NCBI GenBank assembly: GCA_030595765.1
Contig: JAUVCJ010000048.1
Span: 1-11,908 of the forward strand
Source of the DNA: Thermoplasmatota archaeon
GTDB taxonomy: Archaea; Thermoplasmatota; Thermoplasmata; GCA-020350865; JAUVCJ01
Length of the DNA: 11,908 nt
Direction: 5' to 3'
The position numbers and the translations under genes were made by a program. The notes below the pieces were generated by a model, which saw nothing but the letters and a program-made list of their open reading frames with translations, was not told where the DNA came from and made no database searches. Positions within the stretch are counted from its first letter, which is position 1. Each line of letters begins with the position of its first letter. Positions 3,605 through 11,112 of the stretch are shown in pieces.

Positions 3605-6391
3605 TCATGCTGGTTCTCTGCCATATAATTCCGCTGTTATCGTGCTTCCGTTACTACAGGACTCACATCTTCGATAACCATCGCCTTCTTGGCGTCCACG
3701 AGTCTTGCGCCTGGATTTGCTGACCACCAGGAACGAGCCAAGGAAAAGGGCAGCTGGAAACATTATCTCCATGAATTCCGGGATCAGCACTATCGGACCA
3801 GAAACAATTGGATATGTCCCTCCTGCAAGGCTATCTCCGTCACTGACCTTAATATCCTCCAGTGCTGTGATGTTTATGTAATGTTCATCCCCGACATCAT
3901 CTACGTTTGTGAGCATAACCACAGTCACCAAAATATTAACCTTGGTTCCAGAGCCTATCTCAAGGCCGGTAATGTTCACCTGGGTTACAGAGCTAGTTAG
4001 AACCTTACTAGCAACCAACGGCTCAGTTTCAAGATCGTCATCCCATACACCCATTTGAGCGCTGTCGGTTTCATTATAAATTAGAACCAAGCAGTCCTCG
4101 GCCTCACCAGTACCAGAGTGAGTGAAGGTGATGGATTTTACCGTGATGTTGTCACCCGACCCGGTGATTGAAAAGTTCAACAGTACCACACGAGGGAAAG
4201 CTAGGTAGCCTATTGTTTCATTCCCATTGCTTTCCACACCTGCTATTGTCCCTACCCCACGTGTTCCCGAATTAGTCACCGGGACCGAGGCATCAGCACC
4301 AGCATTATCCTCTACAATGGTAATGTGCGAAGAGGCAAAAGACATATCTGTATCTGGAAGCCTTGCTTCCTCCCCATCTTCAGGCGTGGTCAATCCGCGA
4401 GTTCCAGCACCGATCACCAAGGATCTAGGCATGAAATCCAGGGATGTATCCTTTTCTCCAGACCATATCGACATCTCCATGCTTATCTGGGTTATGGCAT
4501 CCCCACCAAGCTGGGACATTGGAACCTGAACCTCCATTCTTTTGTCATCAATCGCAGCATCGATGGTATCGATGAGAATAGATGCGATTGAACCATCCAT
4601 TTGATATAGCTGGCTAGATGTAATTTCCCCGTTTTTTCCCTTGATACTTATCTTGTACCTGTTTCCGGCCTGGGTCTGGATGTATATTGAAACTGTATCA
4701 TCGCCATACTTTGGTTTCGTGATGGTTACCGTGGGTTGACCCTGCCCAGGTTCATGGGATATGGGGTCATATTCAGGAGAAATGAACCGAACCGGGATGT
4801 CTGCGCCTGCCAACATACTGCCATCGACCCTCATATAAAATGAAGCCTTGTCAGAGTCATATAGGCCATTCATTGCGCCGATGTCTGTATCTGGGGTAGG
4901 GGCGTCCCCTATCGGGTCCTGCTCCTCGCTGTCGATGAAAGAGGTCCAATCTGCAAACGCTCCATCTATCACGATATCATCAGGAACCGCTCCAGCATAG
5001 AACGAGCCGCCAGTTCCCAGAACCGTAACTATGGATGTCGTGGTTGTTTCCACATACTCGAAACTTTCCAATTCCAAATGGTATGCTCCAGCATCTAGAG
5101 CATCGATGTCTACCTGAGCGGTCACCCTTAACTGAGTATTCTTCGAAATAGTCCATGGTAGCGCTGGTTGGAAGGATACCGCATCCAGAGGTACGCCTGA
5201 CATCGTGAGGCTGGTAACCACCATATCTTCTCTGAAGGCCTTTAAGGTGAGATCCAAAACGCTTGCAATGCCTTGAGGGTAATAATCACTACCAATGAAT
5301 CGCTGGCTCACAGAAAGGGAGCCACCCTTGTCTTGAATTGCTGAGTCTGAAATATCCGAATTTCCCTGGGAGTCTCTAAGCCAGAATAATACCTTGAATT
5401 CCTGGGCGTTGAGGGACAAGTTCATGTATCCAGTGGTGGCTTCCAACCGGTTTCCCTTAATTGCAGCCATAACCATGCTGCCTGGGTGAAAATTGTTCCA
5501 ATCATCACTATCTGCATTGACGGATTCGTTGAAACGGTATCCATTGGCACCCTGCATGGCTCCAGATGTGCCTGTGGCCTGGATCATGACATCCATGCCA
5601 AAGCCCTGTAACTTGTAGCCAGTTGCTGAATTACCATCCTCATCGATCATGATGTAAAGCGAGGTTGGCTGGGCAGAACCAAACATCTGACCCACTACCG
5701 AGCAATAGAACCTCATCTCATCATCATCCATATGTACTGCAAACCAATCGATGTCAATGTCCGGGTCGACCGCCGCTGTAGTGTCCTGATGCATGTATAT
5801 GCCTGACCAATCCTCAAAGTTGCCGTCGATCGTCATGCCGGGAGTTGGATAGAGTGTTTCGAAAAGCATCATTGCAGGCGGGGTCAGAAGGATCGCGAAA
5901 AGGAGCAGAGACAATACTATGCGCTTAAGTGGTGAGCTCCCCATCCCTCTGTTGTCCAGTATAAAACGGGGAAAGCATCTAACCCCTGCCTGGCCTCGAA
6001 CCCATGCTCCATTAATGAGCCCATTGCCATTGGTCAGGCCATTGCCATTGATGAGATTGAAGGTTTGGTTCTCCTCTGAATCGAAAAGAATTTCTGTGGC
6101 GGAAAAAAATGTACCATCCACCTGAATGTCTCCTCTTCTTCCAGAGGCATTGGTTCTGTTCCCATTGCCATTTATCAGGCCGTTACCATTGGTCAGGCCG
6201 TTGCCGTTTGTGAGGCCATTACCATTGGTTAGGCCATTTTTATTCGGCGCAACCTGCCCTGAAGGCAGTCCATTCTTGCTTGAAAGGCTCCTATCAGAAT
6301 CGGTATCAGTATCTATAAAGGAGGAACCACCATCTGGATAAGACACATATTTTATTGATGCATCAGATTTTCTTGTTTTACGCGGTAACAA
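3605..6391 (-). CDS. Membrane-anchored surface protein with N-terminal GLTNGN repeats and two CBM9-like domains
   Basis: A 928-residue protein of unknown function. In order: a polar N-terminus; four tandem GLTNGN-type units at 53-76; a spacer; a second cluster at 113-127 (LINGNGLTNGNGLING); a membrane segment at about 158-177; a domain opening IDGNFEDW at 188-195; a second opening IDGAFADW at 475-482; beta-rich Thr/Ser/Gly-rich regions with N-glycosylation sequons; then IPEF at 869-872, a C-terminal membrane segment to about 891 and a basic SKSRRKTR. The IDG-x-F-x-DW openings resemble CBM9/DOMON-like extracellular domains. The PEF-membrane-basic ending resembles PEF-CTERM-type sorting tails. 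By charge, the N-terminal repeats should be cytoplasmic and the large middle part outside. Start TTG 6391 is supported by GGAGG at 6401-6405, 9 bases upstream. The last 30 residues may be an artefact of a frameshift (see findings). Confidence 0.8.
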   Translation of the reverse strand: MLPRKTRKSDASIKYVSYPDGGSSFIDTDTDSDRSLSSKNGLPSGQVAPNKNGLTNGNGLTNGNGLTNGNGLINGNGNRTNASGRRGDIQVDGTFFSATEILFDSEENQTFNLINGNGLTNGNGLINGAWVRGQAGVRCFPRFILDNRGMGSSPLKRIVLSLLLFAILLTPPAMMLFETLYPTPGMTIDGNFEDWSGIYMHQDTTAAVDPDIDIDWFAVHMDDDEMRFYCSVVGQMFGSAQPTSLYIMIDEDGNSATGYKLQGFGMDVMIQATGTSGAMQGANGYRFNESVNADSDDWNNFHPGSMVMAAIKGNRLEATTGYMNLSLNAQEFKVLFWLRDSQGNSDISDSAIQDKGGSLSVSQRFIGSDYYPQGIASVLDLTLKAFREDMVVTSLTMSGVPLDAVSFQPALPWTISKNTQLRVTAQVDIDALDAGAYHLELESFEYVETTTTSIVTVLGTGGSFYAGAVPDDIVIDGAFADWTSFIDSEEQDPIGDAPTPDTDIGAMNGLYDSDKASFYMRVDGSMLAGADIPVRFISPEYDPISHEPGQGQPTVTITKPKYGDDTVSIYIQTQAGNRYKISIKGKNGEITSSQLYQMDGSIASILIDTIDAAIDDKRMEVQVPMSQLGGDAITQISMEMSIWSGEKDTSLDFMPRSLVIGAGTRGLTTPEDGEEARLPDTDMSFASSHITIVEDNAGADASVPVTNSGTRGVGTIAGVESNGNETIGYLAFPRVVLLNFSITGSGDNITVKSITFTHSGTGEAEDCLVLIYNETDSAQMGVWDDDLETEPLVASKVLTSSVTQVNITGLEIGSGTKVNILVTVVMLTNVDDVGDEHYINITALEDIKVSDGDSLAGGTYPIVSGPIVLIPEFMEIMFPAALFLGSFLVVSKSRRKTRGRQEGDGYRRCESCSNGSTITAELYGREPA
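6011..6055 (-). repeat. Second cluster of NG-repeat codons in the surface-protein gene
   Basis: Encodes LINGNGLTNGNGLING, residues 113-127. The DNA repeats a unit of about 18 bases (GGCCTGACCAATGGCAAT-like on the coding strand) with small changes. It is separated from the first cluster by about 35 non-repetitive codons. Confidence 0.75.
6161..6238 (-). repeat. Tandem 18-base repeats encoding GLTNGN units
   Basis: About four 18-base units encode GLTNGN, GLTNGN, GLTNGN and GLINGN. Synonymous third-base differences between units (for example AAT/AAC, GGT/GGC, CTA/CTC/CTG) suggest that they are old and kept at the protein level, though copy number could change by slippage. Confidence 0.85.
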
Positions 6392-6439
6392 AATCGCTTT
6401 CCTCCAGAAAGATAGTTCAGCCCCCGTTGATGCTTCCGA

Positions 6440-6448
6440 TTATATAAA
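6440..6448 (-). promoter_or_regulatory. Likely TATA box of the surface-protein gene
   Basis: The minus strand reads ACATTTATATAATC about 50-57 bases before the TTG start. Transcription would begin near 6416, leaving a leader of about 25 bases that includes the GGAGG ribosome site. Confidence 0.6.
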
Positions 6449-6495
6449 TGTATTGAGGCATTAAAGCATATACTTATAGGAAAATAAAAGAAAAC

Positions 6496-6612
6496 GTTGT
6501 GCCCTCTCTTGCATAAAAGAGATGGTGTTGTGCTCTCCTCTCGCTTGCTCTCTTTTCCATAAAAGATATGCCGTTGTGCTCTCTTGCTCTCTCTTGCATA
6601 GAAAAGATGGGG
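6496..6612. repeat. Three degenerate direct repeats, CT/GA-rich
   Basis: Each copy opens GTTGTGC(C/T)CTCT and closes with (T/C)CATA(G)AAAAGA(G/T)ATG. Copies run about 6496-6526 (31 bases), 6527-6572 (46) and 6573-6612 (40); they differ in the length of the internal CTCTCTTG stretch, as expected from slippage in a simple-sequence core. The copies abut without unique spacers, so this is not a CRISPR array. On the minus strand they are GA-rich and contain ATGCAAGAGAG twice. They lie between the end of the TPR gene and the surface-protein promoter; function unknown. Confidence 0.75.
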
Positions 6613-6649
6613 TGACTCTTGGGGTTGTTCCTGTGCAAGGATAGGAAAG

Positions 6650-6666
6650 CATTGAAAAATTCAATG
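6650..6666 (-). terminator. Hairpin downstream of the TPR gene
   Basis: CATTGAA and TTCAATG form a perfect 7-base stem with a 3-base loop, 24 bases past the TPR-gene stop. On the transcribed strand the loop and inner stem are T-rich. It may contribute to termination or 3' end protection. Confidence 0.4.
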
Positions 6667-6690
6667 AGTTTACAATGGAAACATCCATGC

Positions 6691-8961
6691 CTAGGTCAAT
6701 GGCTGAGCCGGGGGTGAGCTCAGAGATAATGTGTCCTCTGATTTGTTAGGAAACGATTCGAGTCTGGTGATGGCATCTGTAAAACCTGGTTTGAATTCCA
6801 GTGCCCTCTGAAAATGTCTTCTGGCCTTTTCTAGATCTCCCTGTTTTTCCTCAAGAAGTCCCAACTGAAACCAAGCCCTGAAATATTTCGGATTGAGTTT
6901 TAATACGGTGTTGAGGTATGTTTTCGACTTGCTGATCTGATCACCATCAAAGAAAAGGACTGCCTTCCTGAACCATGCCTCCTCGTGCTTTGGATTGATC
7001 CCCAAGAGGGTGTCATAGCTTGAATGAGCACCCTTGGTGTCTCCCAATGATTCTAGCACCTGCCCCCTGCAGAGCCAAACAAGCTCATCCTTTGGATGGT
7101 GTCGAATTGCCTGGTCATATGCAGACAGCGCCTCCTTCTCCCTACCCATGTCATGCAGTAAAGTGCCCCGGGTCACCCAAAGCTGGCTCTCGGCTTTTCT
7201 CCTATCCATTATCCGGATCAGGCGCTCAAGGGCCTCCTCACTACGACCAAGAGCCTTCAGAGTATTGATGGATTGCATCTGAAGGTCAAGGTCTCTGGGG
7301 GATACCTCAATTAGTTCGTCCAGTATTGATAGGGCTTCCTCGGCTCTACCCACCTGCTGAAACACTTTGGCCTGAAGTAGCTTGGAAGCTGCATCATCCG
7401 ACCCGTATTCCAGAGAACTCTCCAAGTGCTTTACCGACTCCTGAAATTGATTCAGGTCATAATATGCTTTGGCCATGAGATAATGGGCTTTTGGCTCCTC
7501 TGGAAAAAGCTCCAATAAAGATGTTAGGGTCAAAATTGCGCCAGGTAATTCGAACAAATCCAACTGCAACTCGGCCTTTTTGTATTGAGTGGACTTTTCA
7601 TGGGGGGAGCTGAGCAGTATGTTATCATAACATCTCATAGCCTCTCTGTAGCACATCTCCGCCTCCTCGTACCTGCTCAAAACCTTCATGACCTCTGCCC
7701 TCAATATCCAGGCTTCATAGTACTCCGGGTTGAGCACTAGGGCGTTGTTCAGAGCCTCTATGGCGTTCTCATGAAGATTTAGCTGAAATTTCACATCGGC
7801 CTTGGCATACCAGGCGTGGTCGTACAGAGGATTGAAATCGAGAGATTGCTCGATGAGGGCGAGGCCGTTTCCAAGCTGCCCTAGCTTGGCTAGAGCATAT
7901 CCCTTGGCATAGAAAGCGTAGTCGAAATCCAGCTTTATCTCCAGGGACTTGTCATGATACTGGATGGATTCGTCATGACGACCCATCTTGTCAAGGGCAT
8001 TTCCGATGTTGTTCCAGGCGATCTCATAGTTGGGGTTGATCTCAACGGCTTTGACAAAAAGGGGAATGGATTCATCGTGTTTACCAAGGTTGTAAAGGGC
8101 GTTGCCAGCGTTGTTCCAAAGAACCTCGTCGTTATCGTCCAGAGCCAGTGCCAATTTGTAACATTCCAGCGCATCCTCCAACCTGTCCATTCCATGGTAG
8201 GTGTACCCTTTGTTGTACCAGGCGTGTTTGTAATCCGCATCGATCTCCAGTGCCTTGTCATAACATTCCAGAGCCTCGTCGTACATATTCAGGGAGAAAA
8301 ATGTGAAGCCCTTGTTATTCCATGCTTCAGCACTGTTGGGATCGCACTCAAGGGAGTAGGAATAATCATCAATAGCCTCCTCGTATCGCTCAAGGGAGAA
8401 CGAGCAGTTGCCTCTGGCATTCCATGCTTCGGCAAGATTCGGGTTGATCTCAAGGGTTCTATCATAATTCTCCAGAGCATTTTTGAACCTTCCCAGGTCC
8501 TGAAAGAGAATGCCCCTCCTGAACCAGGTCGTTTCGTCTTCGGGGTCTTGTAGGACAAGCTCATCGTAGTACTTCAGAGCATCCTTGTATCTGCCAAGGT
8601 AGACAAGCACCGAGCCCTTATCGAATTTTGCAGACCTGTGGGACGGGTTCAATGCCAGGGTCTTCTCATAGGAGGAAAGAGCCTCTTCGTACCTGCCTAG
8701 ATATACCAAGGCGTTGCCACGATTGTACCATGCCACATCGTAATCAGGGTTAGATTTGGTCGCAGACTCGTAGTGCTCCAGAGCCTCATCATGCTTTTGC
8801 TGGGCATCCAGCACCACACCGATATTATTATGGATGGTCGAATCGTTCGGGTCAAGCTCCAGTGCCTTGAAGAAATGCTTTAGCGCCTGGTCATAATGAC
8901 CATGCTCGCAAAGCTCGTTGCCCTCCATCAACTCCTCTTCGATATTGGTCAAAAAATTCAA
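6691..8961 (-). CDS. Large tetratricopeptide-repeat (TPR) protein
   Basis: A 756-residue protein built almost wholly of about 21 TPR units of 34 residues, from residue 7 to about 738. The consensus is clear, for example AWYNRGNALVYLGRYEEAL and AWNNKGFTFFSLNMYDEAL, each closing with LNPxY-like turns. Units 13-17 (about residues 430-580) are more degenerate and one is longer. No signal peptide, membrane segment or catalytic domain is visible, so it is probably a cytoplasmic scaffold for protein-protein contacts; the partner is unknown. The start is uncertain: TTG 8961 gives the longest product, but AGGA at 8963-8966 suits the TTG at 8952 better (10 bases), and an ATG lies at 8928. The gene diverges from the VKOR gene; neither has an obvious functional link. 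The short tail after the last repeat is Ser/Pro-rich. Confidence 0.9.
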   Translation of the reverse strand: MNFLTNIEEELMEGNELCEHGHYDQALKHFFKALELDPNDSTIHNNIGVVLDAQQKHDEALEHYESATKSNPDYDVAWYNRGNALVYLGRYEEALSSYEKTLALNPSHRSAKFDKGSVLVYLGRYKDALKYYDELVLQDPEDETTWFRRGILFQDLGRFKNALENYDRTLEINPNLAEAWNARGNCSFSLERYEEAIDDYSYSLECDPNSAEAWNNKGFTFFSLNMYDEALECYDKALEIDADYKHAWYNKGYTYHGMDRLEDALECYKLALALDDNDEVLWNNAGNALYNLGKHDESIPLFVKAVEINPNYEIAWNNIGNALDKMGRHDESIQYHDKSLEIKLDFDYAFYAKGYALAKLGQLGNGLALIEQSLDFNPLYDHAWYAKADVKFQLNLHENAIEALNNALVLNPEYYEAWILRAEVMKVLSRYEEAEMCYREAMRCYDNILLSSPHEKSTQYKKAELQLDLFELPGAILTLTSLLELFPEEPKAHYLMAKAYYDLNQFQESVKHLESSLEYGSDDAASKLLQAKVFQQVGRAEEALSILDELIEVSPRDLDLQMQSINTLKALGRSEEALERLIRIMDRRKAESQLWVTRGTLLHDMGREKEALSAYDQAIRHHPKDELVWLCRGQVLESLGDTKGAHSSYDTLLGINPKHEEAWFRKAVLFFDGDQISKSKTYLNTVLKLNPKYFRAWFQLGLLEEKQGDLEKARRHFQRALEFKPGFTDAITRLESFPNKSEDTLSLSSPPAQPLT

Positions 8962-8989
8962 TTCCTGTTGTTCCAGCCAATGGACGGCC

Positions 8990-9000
8990 CTTTAAAAAGT
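8990..9000 (-). promoter_or_regulatory. Possible TATA box of the TPR gene
   Basis: The minus strand reads ACTTTTTAAAG about 30-40 bases before the possible TTG starts. Transcription would begin near 8970, giving a very short leader. It is divergent from the VKOR promoter in the same 130-base gap. Confidence 0.45.
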
Positions 9001-9060
9001 ATTAATTCTGCCCTATTATTACTTTTTCCTTGGTTTGTGAATAATTATCCAAACGTATGG

Positions 9061-9072
9061 AAAACTTTTAAG
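9061..9072 (+). promoter_or_regulatory. Possible TATA box of the VKOR gene
   Basis: AAAACTTTTAAG lies about 30 bases before ATG 9098. The spacing puts the transcription start within a few bases of that ATG, so the mRNA is probably leaderless. This agrees with the lack of a good ribosome site. Confidence 0.45.
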
Positions 9073-9097
9073 TCGGTTTCAACCGTTGAGAGTGACC

Positions 9098-9646
9098 ATG
9101 GTCAAGGAGAAAACTCTGGTTTCCATTCTCCTGGTGCTCTCGATCGGGCTTCTGATAGTCTCGGCATATCTCAACTATGTGCACACCCAACTAAAACCTG
9201 GCAACCTGGTTTGTACCTATGCTCCTGGAATTACCTGCGATGAGGTGCTGGTTACCCCGTATGCATATATAATGGGAATATCGGATGCCACCTTTGGGTT
9301 GGTAGGGGGCATAATTTTGACAATGCTCACCCTTGGAAGGCTATTGTATCTTGACCAGGCGTTCTCAAGAAGGCTAAATTGGTACATATGGGCCTTTGCT
9401 CTGCTCGGCTGGGGATTCTCATTCTGGCTTACGCTGCTTGAATTCTTCGTGATATTCAAATTATGTCCCTTCTGCTTCACGGCATTCATAATCAGTTGTA
9501 ACTTGTTGGTAGCCTCCATCATGAACATTAGGCTGTTCGGAGTGGATCCGGTCAGGGATAACAGAACCAGGCTTCGCCGCTCACGTGCAGGGATCGGCAC
9601 TGATGATGAAAACACCCCTGTGGTTCGGAAATTCAAAGGCATCTGA
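9098..9646 (+). CDS. Vitamin K epoxide reductase (VKOR)/DsbB-like disulfide oxidase
   Basis: VKOR-family membrane enzymes pass electrons from a DsbA-like thioredoxin partner to a quinone and so make disulfide bonds outside the membrane. The 182-residue protein has the family cysteines: the outer-loop pair Cys39-x7-Cys47 in CTYAPGITCDEVLVTPYA and the active-site Cys123-Pro-Phe-Cys126. Membrane segments are visible at about 7-27, 58-80, 95-120 and 127-150, giving the usual four-helix bundle. The Arg-rich tail after residue 155 should be cytoplasmic. I chose ATG 9098 over a TTG at 9086, as a TATA-like element about 30 bases upstream fits leaderless transcription from the ATG. No DsbA-like gene or fused thioredoxin domain is visible, so the partner is encoded elsewhere. 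Quinone type is unknown. Confidence 0.88.
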   Translation: MVKEKTLVSILLVLSIGLLIVSAYLNYVHTQLKPGNLVCTYAPGITCDEVLVTPYAYIMGISDATFGLVGGIILTMLTLGRLLYLDQAFSRRLNWYIWAFALLGWGFSFWLTLLEFFVIFKLCPFCFTAFIISCNLLVASIMNIRLFGVDPVRDNRTRLRRSRAGIGTDDENTPVVRKFKGI

Positions 9647-9672
9647 GCCAGTGCACCGGAATAATCACGAAT

Positions 9673-9682
9673 AAGCTTATAT
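9673..9682 (+). promoter_or_regulatory. Likely TATA box of tif5A-speB
   Basis: AAGCTTATAT, within ACGAATAAGCTTATATTC, lies about 45-55 bases before the tif5A ATG. Transcription would start near 9703-9706 and the leader would include GGAGG at 9715-9719. Confidence 0.55.
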
Positions 9683-9726
9683 TCAAAGGCAGACATCAGG
9701 GAAACACTCACTTTGGAGGCAAAAAG

Positions 9727-10113
9727 ATGTCAATAACCATTGCAGAGGTCAGAACCCTCAGACCCAATCGCTACATGATCATTGATGATGAGCCCTGTAA
9801 AATTAACAGCATCAGCACCTCCAAGCCAGGGAAGCACGGGGAAGCAAAAGCTCGCATAGAGGCTGTTGGCATATTCGACAAACAGAAGAGAAGCGTTGTC
9901 CACCCTGTCAAGCATAAGGTTCAGGTACCGATGATAGACAAGAGAAAAGCTCAGGTCCTTGCAATCATGGGTGAGGAGGTTCAGCTCATGGACCTGGAAT
10001 CCTATGATACCTTCAACATCCCGATTCCAGACGAGTTCAAGGATGACCTGGATCCTGGCATTGAGATCAATTACCTGGAGGCTCTGGGACGTCGCAAGAT
10101 CACTCGGGTGTGA
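9727..10113 (+). CDS. tif5A: Translation factor aIF5A (hypusine-containing)
   Basis: aIF5A binds the ribosome near the E site and helps peptide-bond formation at difficult stretches, the archaeal relative of eIF5A and bacterial EF-P. It has 128 residues, the usual archaeal length. The modification loop is intact: STSKPGKHGEAKARIEA at 30-46, with Lys36 as the residue expected to become deoxyhypusine or hypusine. The N-terminal SH3-like domain covers about 1-68 and the C-terminal OB fold about 70-128. The ATG at 9727 has GGAGG 7 bases upstream. The stop overlaps the GTG start of agmatinase (GTGTGA), so the two are probably one operon. The pairing makes sense because polyamine or agmatine chemistry provides the modifying group. 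No deoxyhypusine synthase gene is visible here. Confidence 0.97.
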   Translation: MSITIAEVRTLRPNRYMIIDDEPCKINSISTSKPGKHGEAKARIEAVGIFDKQKRSVVHPVKHKVQVPMIDKRKAQVLAIMGEEVQLMDLESYDTFNIPIPDEFKDDLDPGIEINYLEALGRRKITRV

Positions 10114-11024
10114 ATGGGGATAAACCCGCTCCGCTGTTTTTTGCAGATGCCGATTCCGCCCCTGACCAGTCAGATTTCTTTGTTATTGGCGCACCCTACG
10201 ATTCAAGCAGCTCATATCGAAAAGGAGCCGCCCTTGGGCCATGGGCGATACGAGAGGCCTCCTACAACTTCGAGACACTTATCTTCGAACACGACATCGA
10301 CCTGGCCAACCTCAGGATCTGCGACATTGGTGACACTCCCACAGTTGGAGACTACCAGGAACTGGAGGATGCCGTAAAAGAACTAGCAGGGGATGCCATA
10401 TCTGATGGACTGGTTCCAATACTGCTTGGAGGAGAACACTCGGTCTGTGTGCCCCTCATCGAGCTTATGGCCAAAGAACACACCGGCCTTGTGGTGGTCA
10501 TCATCGATGCTCATCTGGATTATCGGGATCACTACCTTGGCGATAAAAACAGCCATGCATGCACCCACAGGCGCATTGCTGATGTTGTAGGGCAACAGAA
10601 TTGCATGTCTTTAGGAGTTCGATCCATCTCCCCGGAAGAATGGATTGAGATGAAGGCCAGCACCATTGATCCAATATACATGGATGCGTTCACTCTCAGA
10701 AAAGAGGGGATGAAACTGGCCATACAGGAGATTGAGAGAAGATGGCCAGATTCCAAGATCCACCTTTCTCTTGACATCGATGGCATTGACCCGTCATTTG
10801 CACCTGGCACAGGCACCCCCGAACCCTTTGGACTGGACCCTCTGGACATCAAAGAGCTCATCAACGCCCTTGGAAGCAGGTTGGTGGGCATGGACATCAC
10901 AGAGGTCTGCCCGCCTTTTGACAATCATCCAGTCAGTGAGCAGTTGCAATCAGGCAATACTGCTGCGCTGGCGGCAAGGCTAGTCAGAGAAGCCATGGTG
11001 GTCATTCAAAAAAACAGGAATTGA
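10110..11024 (+). CDS. speB: Agmatinase (ureohydrolase family)
   Basis: Agmatinase hydrolyses agmatine to putrescine and urea with two manganese ions; putrescine leads to spermidine. The 304-residue protein shows the family signatures: GAPYDSSSSYRKGAALGPWAIREAS at 28-51 region, GGEHS at 108-112 (His110), DAHLD at 133-137 (Asp133, His135, Asp137), SHACTHRR at 148-155, SLDIDGIDPSFAPGTGTPEP at 220-239 (Asp222, Asp224) and MDITEVCPPFD with Glu265. All six usual metal ligands are present. The start is GTG 10110, overlapping the tif5A stop by four bases, with no clear ribosome site, so translation is likely coupled to tif5A. In haloarchaea an agmatinase-like enzyme acts directly in hypusine synthesis on aIF5A; the same may apply here. 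Arginase or another guanidino-acid hydrolase activity cannot be excluded from sequence. Confidence 0.92.
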   Translation: MNGDKPAPLFFADADSAPDQSDFFVIGAPYDSSSSYRKGAALGPWAIREASYNFETLIFEHDIDLANLRICDIGDTPTVGDYQELEDAVKELAGDAISDGLVPILLGGEHSVCVPLIELMAKEHTGLVVVIIDAHLDYRDHYLGDKNSHACTHRRIADVVGQQNCMSLGVRSISPEEWIEMKASTIDPIYMDAFTLRKEGMKLAIQEIERRWPDSKIHLSLDIDGIDPSFAPGTGTPEPFGLDPLDIKELINALGSRLVGMDITEVCPPFDNHPVSEQLQSGNTAALAARLVREAMVVIQKNRN

Positions 11025-11081
11025 TGCTAGCTCAAAAAACATGTCAGATTGCTGCTGGCTTGATGCAACCTGGCCCCCAAT

Positions 11082-11090
11082 CCTTATACC
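11082..11090 (+). promoter_or_regulatory. Possible TATA box of the Cache sensor gene
   Basis: CCTTATACC lies about 27 bases before ATG 11113. The expected transcription start falls on or next to the ATG, and there is no ribosome site before it (AATCACTAGAGT), so a leaderless mRNA is likely. Confidence 0.5.
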
Positions 11091-11112
11091 TGTTTCACAC
11101 AATCACTAGAGT

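Larger units (their letters stand above)
6392..6690. other. Repeat-containing noncoding gap between the TPR gene and the surface-protein gene
   Basis: These 299 bases hold the surface-protein promoter and ribosome site (right edge of its leader at 6401-6448), three degenerate direct repeats (6496-6612) and a hairpin (6650-6666) past the TPR stop. A 75-codon open frame crosses it on the minus strand, but I do not support it as a gene. Confidence 0.6.

Noticed and set aside
6496..6612. Repeats considered as a CRISPR array
   Set aside because: Copies abut with no unique spacers, differ in length and have a simple-sequence core; no cas gene nearby.
6461..6688. 75-codon minus-strand frame beginning 2 bases after the TPR-gene stop and spanning the triple repeats
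   Set aside because: No ribosome site, composition dictated by the GA-rich repeats (KREQ/QERAQ), no recognisable domain, and it overlaps the promoter side of the next gene. Kept only as repeats.
7954..8553. 199-codon plus-strand frame opposite the TPR gene
   Set aside because: It is the reverse reading of repetitive TPR codons; valine-rich, with no ribosome site or family resemblance, while the minus frame is clearly a TPR protein.
9217..9711. 164-codon minus-strand frame opposite the VKOR gene
   Set aside because: The plus strand encodes a clear VKOR with both cysteine motifs; the minus reading resembles nothing.
10532..10924. 130-codon minus-strand frame opposite agmatinase
   Set aside because: All agmatinase metal ligands are encoded on the plus strand over this stretch; the antisense reading is a shadow.
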